A stretch of 64,000 bases of DNA from Glandiceps talaboti (GCF_964340395.1 NC_135568.1:15092276-15156275), one strand, 5' to 3'. Shown: positions 39,309 through 54,159, counted from the stretch's first letter. Numbers and translations are program-made. Notes: generated by a model not told the origin, from the letters alone.

Positions 39309-39653
39309 CAGGTTACTGTTTACTCGTTCTGTTTGACACAACCATGCAGAAACCTATAAGAAACTGCACATGCTACACTTTAAGATATCAGTATGTCTTG
39401 TTACTTTTTGTCTAAATAGAACGAGCTAACATACCAGCATGCAAAAATCATATTCAATTATACATACATGTATATCAAAATACTGACGTCTGTCTGTCCA
39501 TCCACATGTCTGCTCCTAATTGCAGTATATTTATTCCATTCAGACTAAATGTAGCAAGAATTTCAATCTTGTTATCTTAAAGTGTAGAATGTACAGTTTC
39601 TTATCAATTTATGCGTGACTGTGTCAAACAGCGTGAGTTAACAGTATCCTGCT
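39309..39653. mobile_element. MITE family B, copy 3 (best preserved)
   Basis: The left arm GTTACTGTTTACTCGTTCTG, TTTGACACAACCATGCAGAA, TAAGAAACTGCACATGCTAC returns inverted as TGTAGAATGTACAGTTTCTT, GACTGTGTCAAACAGCGTGA, TTAACAGTATCC. Arms are about 90 bp. It lies 175 bases beyond the LINE. Confidence 0.82.
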
Positions 39654-41462
39654 ATGCGCTGTATGACAAGAGGCATAAGAGGGGTAAGCAAGTGGTACTA
39701 CGTCAATGTAATCGCTTTATATTCGTGGACTGTAAAAAAATATTAACAAAAAATAATCAAGTCTGAACTGGTAATCAGATTATTTAGCGGTTGCCTAGAT
39801 AATTTTAAACTGGGCATTTTAGTTACTGAGTGGTCATTTTCATTCCAACGTAAGGGGTTTCTATTTATAGCAACCATTTCTGCAAATCTGTACCACTCTT
39901 TAATATTGTTAGATATTGTAGTCACCACTACGGTGTGCCCAGTAACATGACTGGTATGTGTGACGGTGTAGTATGAGTACAGTAAAGGCATTGTTGAAAA
40001 CTCGAGCTCGTCAAAGTTTCAGTTCTTTCATAGATAATGGTAGGGTGTAGACTTGTTGAAGTCTCTAGGCTTTTTTTCTTTCTTTATTCGTCACACAATT
40101 GTGTCCATTTGTGCAAAATAGCGACCTGAGTGAGTGATTGCGAACAGTCGGGTGAAGGCTAAGCCCATTGAGACTACTTGTAACGGGGGGGGGGGGGTGA
40201 CCACATTATCCTTCCCAGACTTTGAAATCAATAACAAATTCAAAACATTTGTTGATTATGAGACCTAAACAAACCTCCCAAGGGAATGGTGACAGCCTAG
40301 CCCGGGTGCTTTTCTTTCACCGAATACAGTCTCAAGATAACAAGAAAAGCGCAGTATTGTATTAGCGCCACATCCAGCTAGGGGATGGACTGCGACAGCC
40401 ATGATTGACAGCTGGGATGGTGACACTTACCACGCACCGTGCACCGAATTAGATCTTTGGAGTAATGCTCCAAAGGAACGGTAGCTAACAATACCTGAAT
40501 GACCTCCTTTATTCTCGGCATGATGACATGTAACATGGATGGTGAACAGAGAATTTACAAAAGCGCTAAAATTTGGACACAAATATAAATTCGGCCATGC
40601 AGCGATACTAATTTGTACATAGTCATACAGACCACAATTATTTTTTGTGAATTATTTTTGTTTGGCTCAGCTTGACACCAAACTGTCCCAAGGGAGGCAC
40701 AGTAGGCAATCTGGAGTACAAGTGAAGTGTTTTTGCTAAAAGGTACTAGTGTGAAATTGACAAAAACTTGTGGTCGTTAATGCTGCTGGTATTTTGGTGT
40801 AGCAAGCTGAGACATTTTACTGACCAATGTCACAATTTTGTACACGAAATCAGGCTTCCCTGGTTGCTGGCTTTGGGTATGGTTTCAATTCTTCGCAGCG
40901 TGCAACTCAACATGGGTAAAAAAGAACCTTCGTTGCCATAACAATAAATAAATGTAGGGTGTTTGTTATTGTCGATGCGTAGGACAGTGTTAAATTTAGG
41001 AATCCTAATGTTATAATATTATGAACCCTTTTTTTTCTATAAAGCGCCCTCACACCGCAGACTATTTGGTATCACGATTTAGTATCGACATTTGAGCGAA
41101 ATTTACATATAATAAAATCGACCTTATTCCAATACAACAAATACTTTTTACATAGTAAAATCCTGTGAAGTAGTTTTCATTCGAATTCACGCAGTTTGAG
41201 TTCTCTAGTTACTGTGTTGATACTTTTCCATACAAGGTTAGTATTCTCATCGTTATGTAAATGAACTACTCGAAGGGACAAAAACCATTTATACAACTTA
41301 TCCAAGTGTTGAGAATCATTCAAAAGCAGTTGACGAAGTAATTTTGACGACATTATGGCCAGAGGGACAAATTTTGAAATTCTTCAGATACCATGTACTG
41401 CGCCCTCATCGTTTTCACAAGACTTTTAGAACAACATCACAATTTGTAAAAAGGCAAATTGT
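39654..41462. other. Intergenic sequence, nothing recognised
   Basis: No splice-supported coding and no clear TIR pair. A run of G lies at 40186-40198. Confidence 0.5.
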
Positions 41463-42350
41463 GATGTTGTTTGTTTGTTTGTTTGTTTGTTCGTTCGTTC
41501 GTTCGTTTGTCGGTTTGTTTAATAAATCCAGGAAGGATCTGAGGGTACAATTTAACCACCCCCCCAAAAAAAAACAAAACAAAACAAAAAAAAAACAAAA
41601 AAAAAAACACCACCATTCTGAAAGGGTTTGAAAGTGAACAAGATACGACATCTACTGTTAAGATGTTTATTTCAATTAAGTAAAGATCTTAGCAGTAGAA
41701 GTAGTGTCTTGTTTACTTACCTACCCATTTACATTCCTCAAGATGCGCCTGTACTAGGTGTCATTATTTTGTGGTTGGACTGAATCGTGCTTCATAATAA
41801 AAACCAATTCTGATAGCTGACAGTTGTTGAGATTATGTAAATTATGGTATTCATTTTATTGTGAAAAAAAGATATACATTAATTTTTGTATTACCTTCGT
41901 AATTTTTGTGAACGCGTAATTTTCTGTAAACTGTAAACTGTACTTCATGACGCCCCCCCCCCCCACTCACCTCCTCAGAACATTATGGAGTGTTATAAAC
42001 ACATGTTTACTGATCTCAATGTGGAATGTCATCCACTATATTTTTATTTATTTTTAGTAGGGGGGGAGGTGTGGATTACCCCAACACAAACTGTTTAACA
42101 AGTAGAGGTTTCCGCAGGTTATTGAGAGCGCTTTGAGGAAACAGACGTGTGATGTTGCCATGGTGATCAGTCAACGTGTTTTCAATAATGGTAATTGTGA
42201 AACTAATATCACGATAATTATAATCAACTCTTCCGTCATGCTTGATACCAGGGGAGAGATAATTTCCAATATGCAATATGTTTTAATTAATTATTCATAT
42301 TTTGTACACAGTAATAGGGTAAACATATCATTCAGTTGATAGAAGAACAT
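41463..42350. repeat. Duplicated segment C, copy 1
   Basis: From the (TTTG)n run at 41469 through a C/A run and AAGTGAACAAGA, AAGATGCGCCTGT to TTTTCAATAATGGTAATT, this segment matches 50781-51548 in order, with small indels and base changes. It lies just upstream of the lectin signal-peptide exon. Confidence 0.85.
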
Positions 42351-42452
42351 CATTGGAGACGTAATATGTAAAAATATTGCATTTCCCTGTGTATCTACGG
42401 ACAAACAGAGAAGATTCGCAATTTTGCTACAGGGAGTTAAATCTCTACAGCA

Positions 42453-42519
42453 ATGATTGGGTTAATTGTTTTGATACTTCAATTGTTTGGACCACTGGTA
42501 TTTGTGGTGCCTACTGAAG
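42453..42519 (+). CDS. Lectin gene exon 1: signal peptide
   Basis: ATG at 42453 opens MIGLIVLILQLFGPLVFVVP, a strong signal-peptide core, ending TE plus one base before GTAAGA (phase 1). With the exon at 54492 it makes PTEGTN, the expected mature start. The coding part of 67 bases lies after the sequence CTCTACAGCA, a fair start context. Confidence 0.78.
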
Positions 42520-45500
42520 GTAAGACAACTACATATTGCATGTTTGACGACCCCCACACCCACCCTTACCTGCATGCATATATGAGTGCAGCGTCAGCTC
42601 ACAACATCCATTATTAATAGCGTTAGTAACAGTAGCCAAAATCTCAAGGTTTTGTTTCAGATTTTTGAAGAACAATTTAAATGCTGTTTTTATTTTATTT
42701 CAAACAGCTACACTTGATATACTGTTAGTATAAATTACCTGTAAACGTTTTACTTTCCATACTTAAAAGTAAAGGTTTCATCTTTGCTCTGTGTAGAGTG
42801 TGCTGGGTATTCAGCAATTTGAAAGAAGTACGACCTTGACTGATCTAAAAATGCTTTACAGCATAGTAAAGGAAGTGCATGTCCTCTATCATGGTTGTAA
42901 TTCTTGTTGATTATGAAATGAGATGTTCATATTGACTGGAAATAGAGTGATTTTGACGGCTTGAAAGTCAAGCTAAATATGTCTAGTTAATGTCTTGGTT
43001 CGAAACGCTTCGGAAATGGTTAAATTTACGTCTGAGAAATTCGAACGGAAAAATGACGAAAATCTCAAAAAATACCACAACTCTAAACATGGACTGAAAA
43101 TGTAAAAGTTTGAAATACGACATCGACGGTGAAGGACTGACATTAACATGAGTGATACATGATCGAACTTATCACCGTCATGGAAAATGCTGACATAAAC
43201 TTTATAACGGAACAGAAAGATGAGAAAAGAGACACTTGAACTAAACAAAACTGAGGAGGAGGAAGCAGAATTTCACAATGTACACTGACGTTAGAAGCCT
43301 ATGGTGGGCATATTCGTTGTGAACAGTTCAATTTTCTCCCTATGGCTATAGTATACTACTATTTCAACCCTAAGGGATGAGCTTACTCCACAGTTTAATT
43401 AATATGTGACATTGTTTGGTTTTTCGTTTGAAAACATACTCACTTCATAAGTTAAGAATTATTTCAGAAGGGAGTGTTATTTATCGCTGCCTGTACGTGC
43501 AGGAATGTTGATATAATATTTTGCTTAGTTTCTAGAAGCCATTGTTGCAGTTCACCGAGTTGATATACCATGTTGAATAAAGGTGTACTGGCTCACATAC
43601 TGGTATGCAGTTAGGAATTTAGATTTTAATGTTATTAGAGTTCGCTTATTAAATAGGAATTGTGTTTATGCAGTAGCTAAGCATAAATGTGTTGAATTAA
43701 CATAAATTTGGTATGGCTTTGATAAGCCTTGATATTCAATTCCAGCATGTGCATTTACTGTTTGTGATCTGCCGTACTTGATATATTTGTATTCAAATTT
43801 GAGTGTACACCAGTGATATTATCCTGACATAAGCTGTATATGTAATTTGTTAGCATATGTATGGCAAACATTATATCATTAGAAAGGAAATTTCCCAAGC
43901 TTTCCAAATATATAATGGATAATAAAGTCCGTGCTTGCATGTGTCATATGGAAGACAATGTGTTACCCCTACCCTCAACCTTTCGACGCCATTCCGTAAC
44001 GCACATGTAATTTGAAATCGAGGCCAAAAGAGGTAGTGCATCCCACAATTTTCACTGTTAACATTTGTTTCTCATTCAGTAGACTCCAATGAACAACAAA
44101 TACCTATGTTGGAGGTTTGTTGGGTGGGGGGGGGTGCATGGTAACCCCCTCAGGCCCATGGACTAAATGTATAACATACAGTTAATTAGATTCAGAAGCA
44201 AATTCAAGTATGCTTAAGTGTAAATTACCTGTAAAGGTTTCACTGTCCATATTTGGAAACAAAGAATTATTCATCTTTGCTCTGTGTAGGATGTGCTGGG
44301 TATTCGAATATTCAAAACTATATATCACTTGTGACATCTATTTGGAAATGAGAAAGTGTGACCTTGAATGATCAAAAGATGTATTCCAGGACAGTAATGG
44401 AAATACATGTCTTCTATCATGGTTGTAATTCTTGATGATAACGAAAATGTAATATTCATATTGACTGTGGGGGGACGATGTTGAAGGCTTGAAAGTCCGA
44501 AAAAGTTCAGCCTTTTCATGTTGATAATTCGAAAGAATTAACTCTATCTGTCTTATTATCTTTAATGGAAAAAATGACCACCTGTTTTATTCGGGTTTTG
44601 TTGTTTTTAGGGTCAATTAGGGTATAAATGTAAACATATTTTTTACCCAACAATGACAAGCGAGTCATTACTGGACATACTCCCAATAGCCAACGTATTT
44701 TACCCACTGAGGCGGTGCACTTTGGAGTGTTGTGAATAGGGCTGTGGTTTTACTGCACCAGTTATAAGTAAAGATTTACCTTTTCGATCAGAGAAACAGT
44801 AATACATGCATATTCATTGAAAAGTTTCACACAATAATTAAACATTGTATAGGTCAGTAATTTAAAAGGTATATTTTAAGTGTCAAAGTGGGCCCAAAAG
44901 TCAATTTATTGTACCATAGTATGTGTACAGCTATACAAATACTTACACATAGTACTATTCCGGGTGCACGATATTACTTCAGTACTGTCCAGTGTGGACG
45001 GTGTACGAAATTACGAGGAAGTCATTTTATCTAACGAAAAAAGCTTTCTTAAAAGAACCATTCCAGCCAGCGCAAGACGTCTATCATTTCAGGAGACGTA
45101 ATATCTTATAAAACCGTTGTATTGGCAACATCAAACTTTACATTCGCCGGAAATGTATTTATGTCACAAAGAGGAGACATGTTAATTTTACATTAAATAC
45201 TACACGAGCATTTTCAACTTTATTTTTCTTTATTTTTTGCTATACAGTATTAACAACATTACTCAATGTTACGTTAATTGTTAAACAAGTAATATTATAT
45301 CAAATTCACTTTATCCTGATTCGAGTTTGTTTTGCTCGGTTTTTTAAGAAAGCACAGACGTTGGCATACATGCATATTCAGATGATTGAGTGTGAATTGA
45401 GCTTCATGCAGTCGACGGTGAAATTACTGAAAACATATTGCTTTATGCCACCATGTTAACGCTAAGTGGTCACGAGTCATAATGTGCATTAATTTTGTAT

Positions 45501-48500
45501 ACTTGTTTTAACATGGTTTAGAATTCTGTTTATGGCAGCTTTTAGTTGATTAAGTTAGTTAACAGACTGTGACCAACGAATAACTCAATCTTAATTTTCT
45601 TTCCAATTATATGGAAGAGAGTATGACTTCATTGTCTAAAAATAGAAACTGTGTGATGTATAGATGTAAGACACAGTAAAATTCAATTTTTTCTCGAATT
45701 TGGAATTCTTTGCTATTTTCCTAAAGTTCATCAATCTATATTCTAGTACAAAGGTATAATTCTGCAATAACTGAAGTATTGGCTTGACTCGATCATCTCT
45801 GTTTACGAAAGAGAGTTGACAACGACTAACTTGCAATTAAAGTGTGTTTTAATGAATTGATAGACAATCGATCTTATTATATGAGCATATGTCTTGATAT
45901 TGTGTTGACAGAAAACTACTCTGTTCACATTCTTTAGGCATAAAGTAGGGGACCTGCTCAGGCATAACGAATTCAATATGATAGCAGTTTTACAATATGC
46001 TGAGACAAACAACTTCTGCCAGTACTATGATGTCAATTTATTGGAATAGATTTCAACCGAAAAGAAAGTACGCTATATAAACTTGAGTTTCAATAAAACT
46101 TGCTGTTATTTAAATAAATGAAAGGAGTTTTGAATTTGAGACAATGCAACAGTGTTGTGGACTTTTCTTAGTGTGAACTGAATCCGTTTCCCCTTATAGA
46201 ATATCCAAGAGATCCTAATACTCGGCCGTACCTCTCAGCAAAGTGAGTCATACTAGTTATGTTAAGTTACTTACATTACACGTGGTTGTATGCATCTGTA
46301 TGCATATATGAGTGCAGCGTCAGCTCACAACATCCATTATTAACAACATCGTATTAAGTAAAAGTAGCCAAAATTAGGGTTTTTTTCCAGTTTTTAAAAG
46401 AACAATTTAAATGCTGTTTTCATTTTATTTTAAACAGCTACACTTGATGTATTGTTAAGTGTAAATTACCTGTAAACGTTTTACCTTTCCATACTTGAAA
46501 GTAAAGGTTTCATCTTTGCTCTGTGTAGAGTACGTGTGCTGGGTATTCAGCAATTTGAAAAAAGTACGACCTTGACTGATCTAAAAATGCTTTACACCAT
46601 AGTAAAGGAAGTGCATGTCCTCTATCATGGTTGTAATTCTTGTTGATTATGAAATGAGATGTTCATATTGACTGGAAATAGAGTGATTTTGACGGCTTGA
46701 AAGTCAAGCTAAATATGTCTAGTTAATGTCTTGGTTCGAAACGCTTCGGAAATGGTTAAATTTACGTCTGAGAAATTCCACCAATATGTGAACGGACTTT
46801 TCAACAGTAAGTCGACGAACAGAAAAATGACGAAAATCTGAAAAAATACCACAACTCTAAACATGGACTGAAAATGTAAAAGTTTGAAATACGACATCGA
46901 CGGTGAAGGACTGACATTAACATGAGTGATACATGATCGAACTTATCACCGTCATGGAAAATGCTGACATAAACTTTATAACGGAACAGAAAGATGAGAA
47001 AAGAGACACTTGAACTAAACAAAACTGAGGAGGAGGAAGCAGAATTTCACAATGTACACTGACGTTAGAAGCCTATGGTGGGCATATTCGTTGTGAACAG
47101 TTCAATTTTCTCCCTATGGCTATAGTATACTACTATTTCAACCCTAAGGGATGAGCTTACTCCACAGTTTAATTAATATGTGACATTGTTTGGTTTTTCG
47201 TTTGGAAAACATACTCACTTCATAAGTTAAGAATTATTTCAGAAGGGAGTGTTATTTATCGCTGCCTGTACGTGCAGGAATGTTGATATAATATTTTGCT
47301 TAGTTTCTAGAAATCATTGTTGCAGTTCACCGAGTTGATATACCATGTTGAATAAAGGTGTACTGGCTCACATACTGGTGTGCAGTTAGGAATTTAGATT
47401 TTAATGTTATTAGAATTCGCTTATTAAATAGGAATTGTGTTTATGCAGTAGCTAAGCATAAATGTGTTGAATTAACATAAATTTGGTATGGCTTTGATAT
47501 GCCTTGATAATCATAAAAAAAAAATTTACCCAACAATGACAAGCGAGTCATTAATGGACTCACTCCCAATAGCCAACGTATTTTACCCACTGAGGCGGTG
47601 CCCTTTGGAGTGTTGTGAATAGGGCTGTGGTTTTACTGCACCAGTTATAAGTAAAGATTTACCTTTTCGATGAGAGAAACAGTAATACATGCATATTCAT
47701 TGGAAAGTTTCACACAATAATTAAACATTGTATAGGTCATTAATTTAAAAGGTATATTTTAAGTGTCGAAGTGGGCCCAGAAGTCAATTTATTGTACCAT
47801 AGTATGTGTACAGCTATTTTTTACGAATACTTACACATAGTACTATTCCGGGTGCACGGTATTACTTCAGTACTGTCCAGTGTGGACGGTGTACGAAATT
47901 ACGAGGAAGTGGTTTTATCTAACGAAAAAAGTTTTCTTAAAAGAACCATTCCAGCCAGCGCAAGACGTCTATCATTTCAGGAGACGTAATATCTTATAAA
48001 ACCGTCGTGTTGGCAACATCAAACTTTACATTCGCTGTAAATGTATTTATGTCACAAACTGGAGACATGTTAACCTGGACATTGAGCATGTTTACGTGGC
48101 ATGTAAATCAGTGGGTGTTTAGTGAATTGTCATATTATACTACCAGGTGGCTGGGTTGTGTATGTGAAATATAAATCAGTTAGCGAAAAATTAGCATATT
48201 AGATTGACATATTATGGCAAAATTGTATGTTAAACATGCTTAGTATACAAATGACATTGTAAACTGCACTGCAATATCTTGTCTGTGATGGATCAACAAT
48301 TTATATGCTTTAGTATCATGTGGAGTCCTGTATTGGGAAATTCTGAGGTCTGTTTCTGATTGCAAGCTCAACATCGACCATCGCACTACTGTGAACTGTG
48401 CGTAGAACAGACCATTTCATCTGTGTGACTATTTATCGACATCATCTACGATCTCTGTGTTGTGTTATGCATCTACGACAGTATCAGGTCTGCGTTTTGA

Positions 48501-51500
48501 CACAAGACAAAGATAATTTTACATTAAATACTGCACGAGCATTTTCAACTTTATTTTTCTTTATTTTTTGCTATACAGTATTAACAACATTACTCAATGT
48601 TACGTTAATTGTTAAAACAAATAATATTATATTAAATTCACTTTATTCTGATTCGAGTTTGCTTTGCTCGGTTGTTTAAGAAAGCAGAGACGTTGACATA
48701 CATGCATATTCAGATGATTGAGTGTAAATTGAGGTTCATGCAGTCGACAGTGAAATTACTGAAAACATATTGCTTCATGCCACCATGTTAACGCTAAGTG
48801 GTGACGAATCATAATGTGCATTAATTTTGTATACTTGTTTTAACATGGTTTAGAATTCTTTTTATGGCAGCTTTTAGTTGATTAAGTTAGTTAACAGACT
48901 GTGACCAACGAATAACTCAATCTTAATTTTCTTTCCAATTATATGGAAGAGAGTATGACTTCATTGTCTAAAAATAGAAACTGTGTGATGTATAGATGTA
49001 AGACACAGTAAAATTCAATTTTTTCTCGAATTTGGAATTCTTTGCTATTTTCCTAAAGTTCATCAATCTATATTCTAGTACAAAGGTATAATTCTGCAAT
49101 AACTGAAGTATTGGCTTGACTCGATCATCTCTGTTTACGAAAGAGAGTTGACAACGACTAACTTGCAATTAAAGTGTGTTTTAATGAATTGATAGACAAT
49201 CGATCTTATTATATGAGCATATGTCTTGATATAGTGTTGACAGAAAACTACTCTGTTCACATTCTTTAGGCATAAAGTAGGGGACCTGCTCAGGCATAAC
49301 GAATTCAATATGATAGCAGTTTTACAATATGCTGAGACAAACAACTTCTGCCAGTACTATGATATCATTTTATTAGAATAGATTTCCACCGAAAAGAAAG
49401 TACGCTATATAAACTTGAGTTTCAATAAAACTTGCTGTTATTTAATTACTTGAAAAGAGGAGTTTTGAATTTGAGACAAAGCAACAGTGTTGTGGACTTT
49501 TCTTAGTGTGAACTGAATCCGTTTCCCCTTATAGAATATCCAGGAGATCCTAATACTCGGCGGTACCTCTCAGCAAAGCGAGTCATACTAGTTATGTTAA
49601 GTTACTTACATTCCAAGCGGTTGCTAAGGGAAACTGCAGTGAAAACCTCATTCATTGCACAAAGTAGGTTCATCAAATGGATATGCATTACATCTCATTG
49701 GGTCAACAGAAATGCACACTTAAATGGTCAAGATATAAACTATTTGAGTTATTGTTCAGCGGCTCTGTTAACATGTAATACAACCACACACACAAGACAC
49801 TACATGTTTTACAGCAAGGGACGAGAACAACATTTCAATGTAGGAAAAAAAACTAAATTCTTTTACTTGGGGTGGGGATTTTTTAAACCATTTTTAGCTC
49901 TCATCCTACAAAATCGATTTTATTTTTAATGGATGTTTTCTACCCCTAAATACAAATATTTCTTTTTAAAATGTCAAATTGAGAAACAGAAGAATTTTGC
50001 TATGCAGTAAAATAAAGTAAGGTATCGATAAAAGAACTATATTTTATGCACTACATACTGATTTGAGATTGATTGTGCGGTTGGAAGCAGTTGTCAATTT
50101 TGGCAAATTGAGTAAGAAGGGGTGAGGGGGGTCTGAGGCCTAACTATAAGAGTTTAGTTTTTTATCCTACCATTGATAAGCGAAATCGCAATTTCTTACA
50201 ACATTTTGTGTAAATACAATAAACCATTTAATATACGTACTACCAGTAGACGCAGGTACACAGGCGCCAATTTTTTGAGGTATGTATTATCAATCTGATT
50301 AAAATTTGAGGAGGCGATCAGGATAAAAAAATGTAAACATGTACCAAAAAGGTTAATTCAGGCAAAATAACGACGGTAAAATAGCAATGAACGATTAGCC
50401 GACATCTACATCGGATTTTAATTAGATTGGGTTATTATATTCATTTCATTTTCCAATCTTCCTATCTCAAAGTGTAGCATGTGCAATTTCATATGGTGTC
50501 TGTGTGGTTGTATCATACAGAGCCACTGACATGTAACTTGAAATGAACTGTATACTCGTGACCCCGTGACTTATTACTTTCAAATGAATCAATCAAACAT
50601 GAATGTCCTGAACTGACATGTTTTTTGGTCGACATCCTAATGAAATGAATTTAAATTAAATGTCATACGTCAGGATATTAAAATCTCCAAACAATATGTA
50701 GTCCATCTCATTAGTTTCCTTTACTTGGGTAAAATCAATGAATGTAATTTAGCTTTGAAATGTATGTATGTGTGTATGTATGTATGTATGTATGTTTGTT
50801 TGTTTGTTTGTTTGTTTGTTTGTTTGTTTGTTTGTTTGTTTAAGAAATGCAGCAAGGATCAGCATGTTTAACTTAACCACCCTTCCCCCCCCAAAAAAAA
50901 ACACCTCGTAATTCTGAAAGGGTCTGAAAGTGAACAAGACACGACGCCCACTATTAACATCTTTATTTCAATTGAATAAAGATCTTTAGTAGTAGAAGTT
51001 GTGTCTTGTTTACTTACAAACCCATTTCTCAAGATGCGCCTGTGCTAGGTGTAATCATTTTGTAGTTGGACTCAACTTTGCTTCATTATAAAAATCGATT
51101 CTGACAGTTGTTGAGATTGTGTGAATTATGGTATTTATTTTAGTGTGAAATGGAAGTACATTTGTATTACCTTCGTAATTTTCGTGAACGTTTACTTTTT
51201 TGCAAACTATACTTGATGTCCCCCCCCCCCCGCCCATCTCCTCTCAATACATAAAATTATGTAGTGTTATAAACACATGTTTCAATTATGTTTCTTTTGG
51301 GTTTGTGGATTACCCAAATACAAACTGTTTCCCCAGTAGATGTTTCCGCAGGTTATTGACAGTACTTCGAGGAAACAGACGTATGGTGTTGCCATGGTGA
51401 TCAGTCAACGTGTTTTCAATAATGGTAATTTTGAAACTAATATCACGACAATTTTAATCAACTTTGCCGTCATGCACGATCTTAGGGGAGAGATAATTAC

Positions 51501-54159
51501 CTGTTGTACAATATGTTTAATTATAATATTAGTTTTTTAAACAGTAATGGAGTCGAGTAAACCACGGGGAGCAGCGAGCATGTAACTGATTGATCGATCG
51601 ATCGATCGATCGGTTGATTTGTTGATTGATTGATTTATTATTTGGTTGAATGATTGATTGATTGAATGATCACTTTTTGTCATGCAATATAACTTATTTT
51701 GTGTGCGATATTGATCAATTCACTCATTGAGTTTTAAAACTATTTCTTTTTCTTTCCCTGGTTACTTTGCTCTCAGCTATATCTCAGACCACTAGCAGTC
51801 TGAGGCTGTATGTAATTCTCTCTTTTCTTTATTGACTAAGTAAAGACACCTTGTCCATTATTGGCCTCTTATCTTAATTAAAACATCCCTTATCTTATAA
51901 TAGGCGAGATATCACTTACATTAACAGTTTGCTTAATCTCTCATCTGCTGGGAGATTATCACACTGGGCAAACATTCGATCATGCATATACTGGTAAGGA
52001 AGAGTTCTCTTTTTTACCCAAAATGACAAGGGTGCCATTACATAACGGACAACGTATTTTACCCACTTGGGCGGTGAACATTGGGAAGTGTTGTAAATAG
52101 GGCTGTGGTTTTATGACGATGTTAAAACTGCACTAGTTATAAGTAAAGAATTACCTTTTCAATCATAGAAACAGCAATATATTCACTGAAAAGTTTCACA
52201 TAACAATTAGATGTCGTATAGGTCAGTAATGAAAGACTCAATTCATACATTAGTAGTACAGTTAGGTTAGGTTGAAAGTGTATTCACGCACGTCAAAGTG
52301 GACCCAAAAGTGAATTTATTGTACCATAGTATGTGTACAGCTATACAAATACTTACACATAGGCGATTCAGTAATATTCAGGGTGCACGTTATTACTTCA
52401 GTACTCCAGTGTGCACGGTGTGTGATATTACGAGTAAGTTATATTTAATGTTTTTTAAAGAAAGCTTTTTTGTTAGATAATATCTATCATTTCAGGAGAT
52501 GTATAAAACCATTGATAACGTCAAACTTTAAATTTCCCGGAAATGTATTTATATCACAAACTGGAGACATGTAATACTGTGTTCACCTGGATATTGACTA
52601 TATGCCATTGTAGAAAAGGATTTTTTTATTCCATCACAATCGAAAATACAATGACTCCTCCCCCAACCACAATTTTCAAGACAGCATGAACCCCCCCTAC
52701 TGCCACTTTCATAAACAGGGTGACCCCCCCCCCCCCACCACCACCACCACCACCACCACCGAAGAAACTGACCGGTCCCTAACTCCCTAGCTTCATATAA
52801 AAAAAGTTGACTACGGCCGCCATGTTTGACAAGGTCATGTACGTACTGGTTATGATCGCTGTCTATACTTTTGAAACACAATCCTTGGAATGAAGGTGTG
52901 AGGCTCGTATATTTACATTTTGGCTTACGGTACTTCTGCTGCTTGTAGAGGTCGCTCTAACTTTGGCGAATTGCATGTATGAAATGTGTTTGGCACTGAA
53001 CGCATGTATGTCTGAGCGCGAGCATGGATGTAGTGAGATGGTCTGAGTGGGTATGTCTCCTGGAAGCGGACCCCACGTCAATATTGGACCCAAACCCTGT
53101 CTTAACACAACTCCACCCGAGCAACCATCGCCCTGTTATAAGCAACATGTTTCCAATTACACGTTTTGTTATTACTAGCAAATATGGGGGCAACTATTAG
53201 TCAGATCATGGAAGTAGAACTACTTCCATGGTTCTACTTCCATGGTCAGATCGTAGTATCGACACGGCAAAGTGTGACCTCGCACGCAATGCACTGGCGA
53301 GTCAGTGTTGTAATGTTGATCTGTAATCCATAGTGATGGGTACAAAAAACGTATCTAGGTATACCCCCACGAGTATCTGTTTATTTGCTGGTTTATTTTA
53401 TTATTTTATTTGTCCCTATACTTGTCGTTCGTTTGCTTGTTCATTTGTAATTTATTTGATATGATAGTTGATTTATTTTTTTGTTTGTTTTGTTTTGTTT
53501 TGTTTTGTTTTGTTTTATTTTATTTTATTTTATTTTATTTTTTTTATTACTTTTGTTTTGTTTTATTTTGTTTTGTTTTGTTTTGTTTTGCTTTGTTTTG
53601 TTTTGTTTGTCAGGCGGTTCCTGGGTCCTCTGTGCTACACTGAGAGAATAGCAATACCGGTACTCATCACTTTTCAATGTGATTGGTTGAAGGATCCTGT
53701 ATGTGCTGTGTCGATATTATTGTTAGTTTGGAGTTGAATTGTGTCTATCTTTAAATCATAATGTCCAATAACCTCATACTGTCAAGATGCTATTAAACTA
53801 TATTTCAAAATATTTCAACCCTATGTAGTTGCTTTTTACATGTTGGTGCTGTCTTGTAAAGCTTGGAAATTATTGTCTAAAAGGGCCTGAATAGTTTCCA
53901 AATTGACTTTTCAAAGTAAAATACCTTCTGGGCTTCTAGGAGGAGACTAGGACCCCTATAAGAGATGTACACATTCCCTTCTTAAGCTTTCCCCTACCTT
54001 TCACTGTCAAGATGCTATTAAACTCCTTTTGGAATATATTTACCCTGTGTAGTCAATAATTATAATTATGATTATAGTGCTAGCCCGGGATCTTATAAAG
54101 TAGATGCAAGACAGCCAAGCAGTCCACACTGAGTCACGATCAAAAATAGCTGTCATGTG

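Noticed and set aside
42973-47022. Duplicated minus-strand frames (MFSSSVSFLIFLFRYK type) in segments D1 and D2
   Set aside because: They are shared because the DNA is duplicated; the two copies differ by an indel that changes the C-terminus, and there is no splice or domain support.
44880-47989. Plus-strand frames ending RRTIPASARRLSFQET-like in both E copies
   Set aside because: Explained by duplicated, MITE-derived DNA; the N-terminal parts differ between copies by an indel.
45636-49344. Minus-strand frames of 66 and 69 codons identical in both E copies
   Set aside because: Identity follows from the recent duplication and is no evidence of selection.
49543-49929. Open frame of about 128 codons after the second exon-like piece
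   Set aside because: No recognisable domain, AT-rich composition like the flanks, no splice support; chance is enough.
52549-53193. Minus-strand frames of 78-110 codons near 53 kb
   Set aside because: They include a tryptophan/glycine run from the (CCA)n repeat or lack any family signature.
53201-53255. Short palindrome with GGAAGTAGAACTACTTCC
   Set aside because: It is real as a hairpin but short, with no context suggesting a function.
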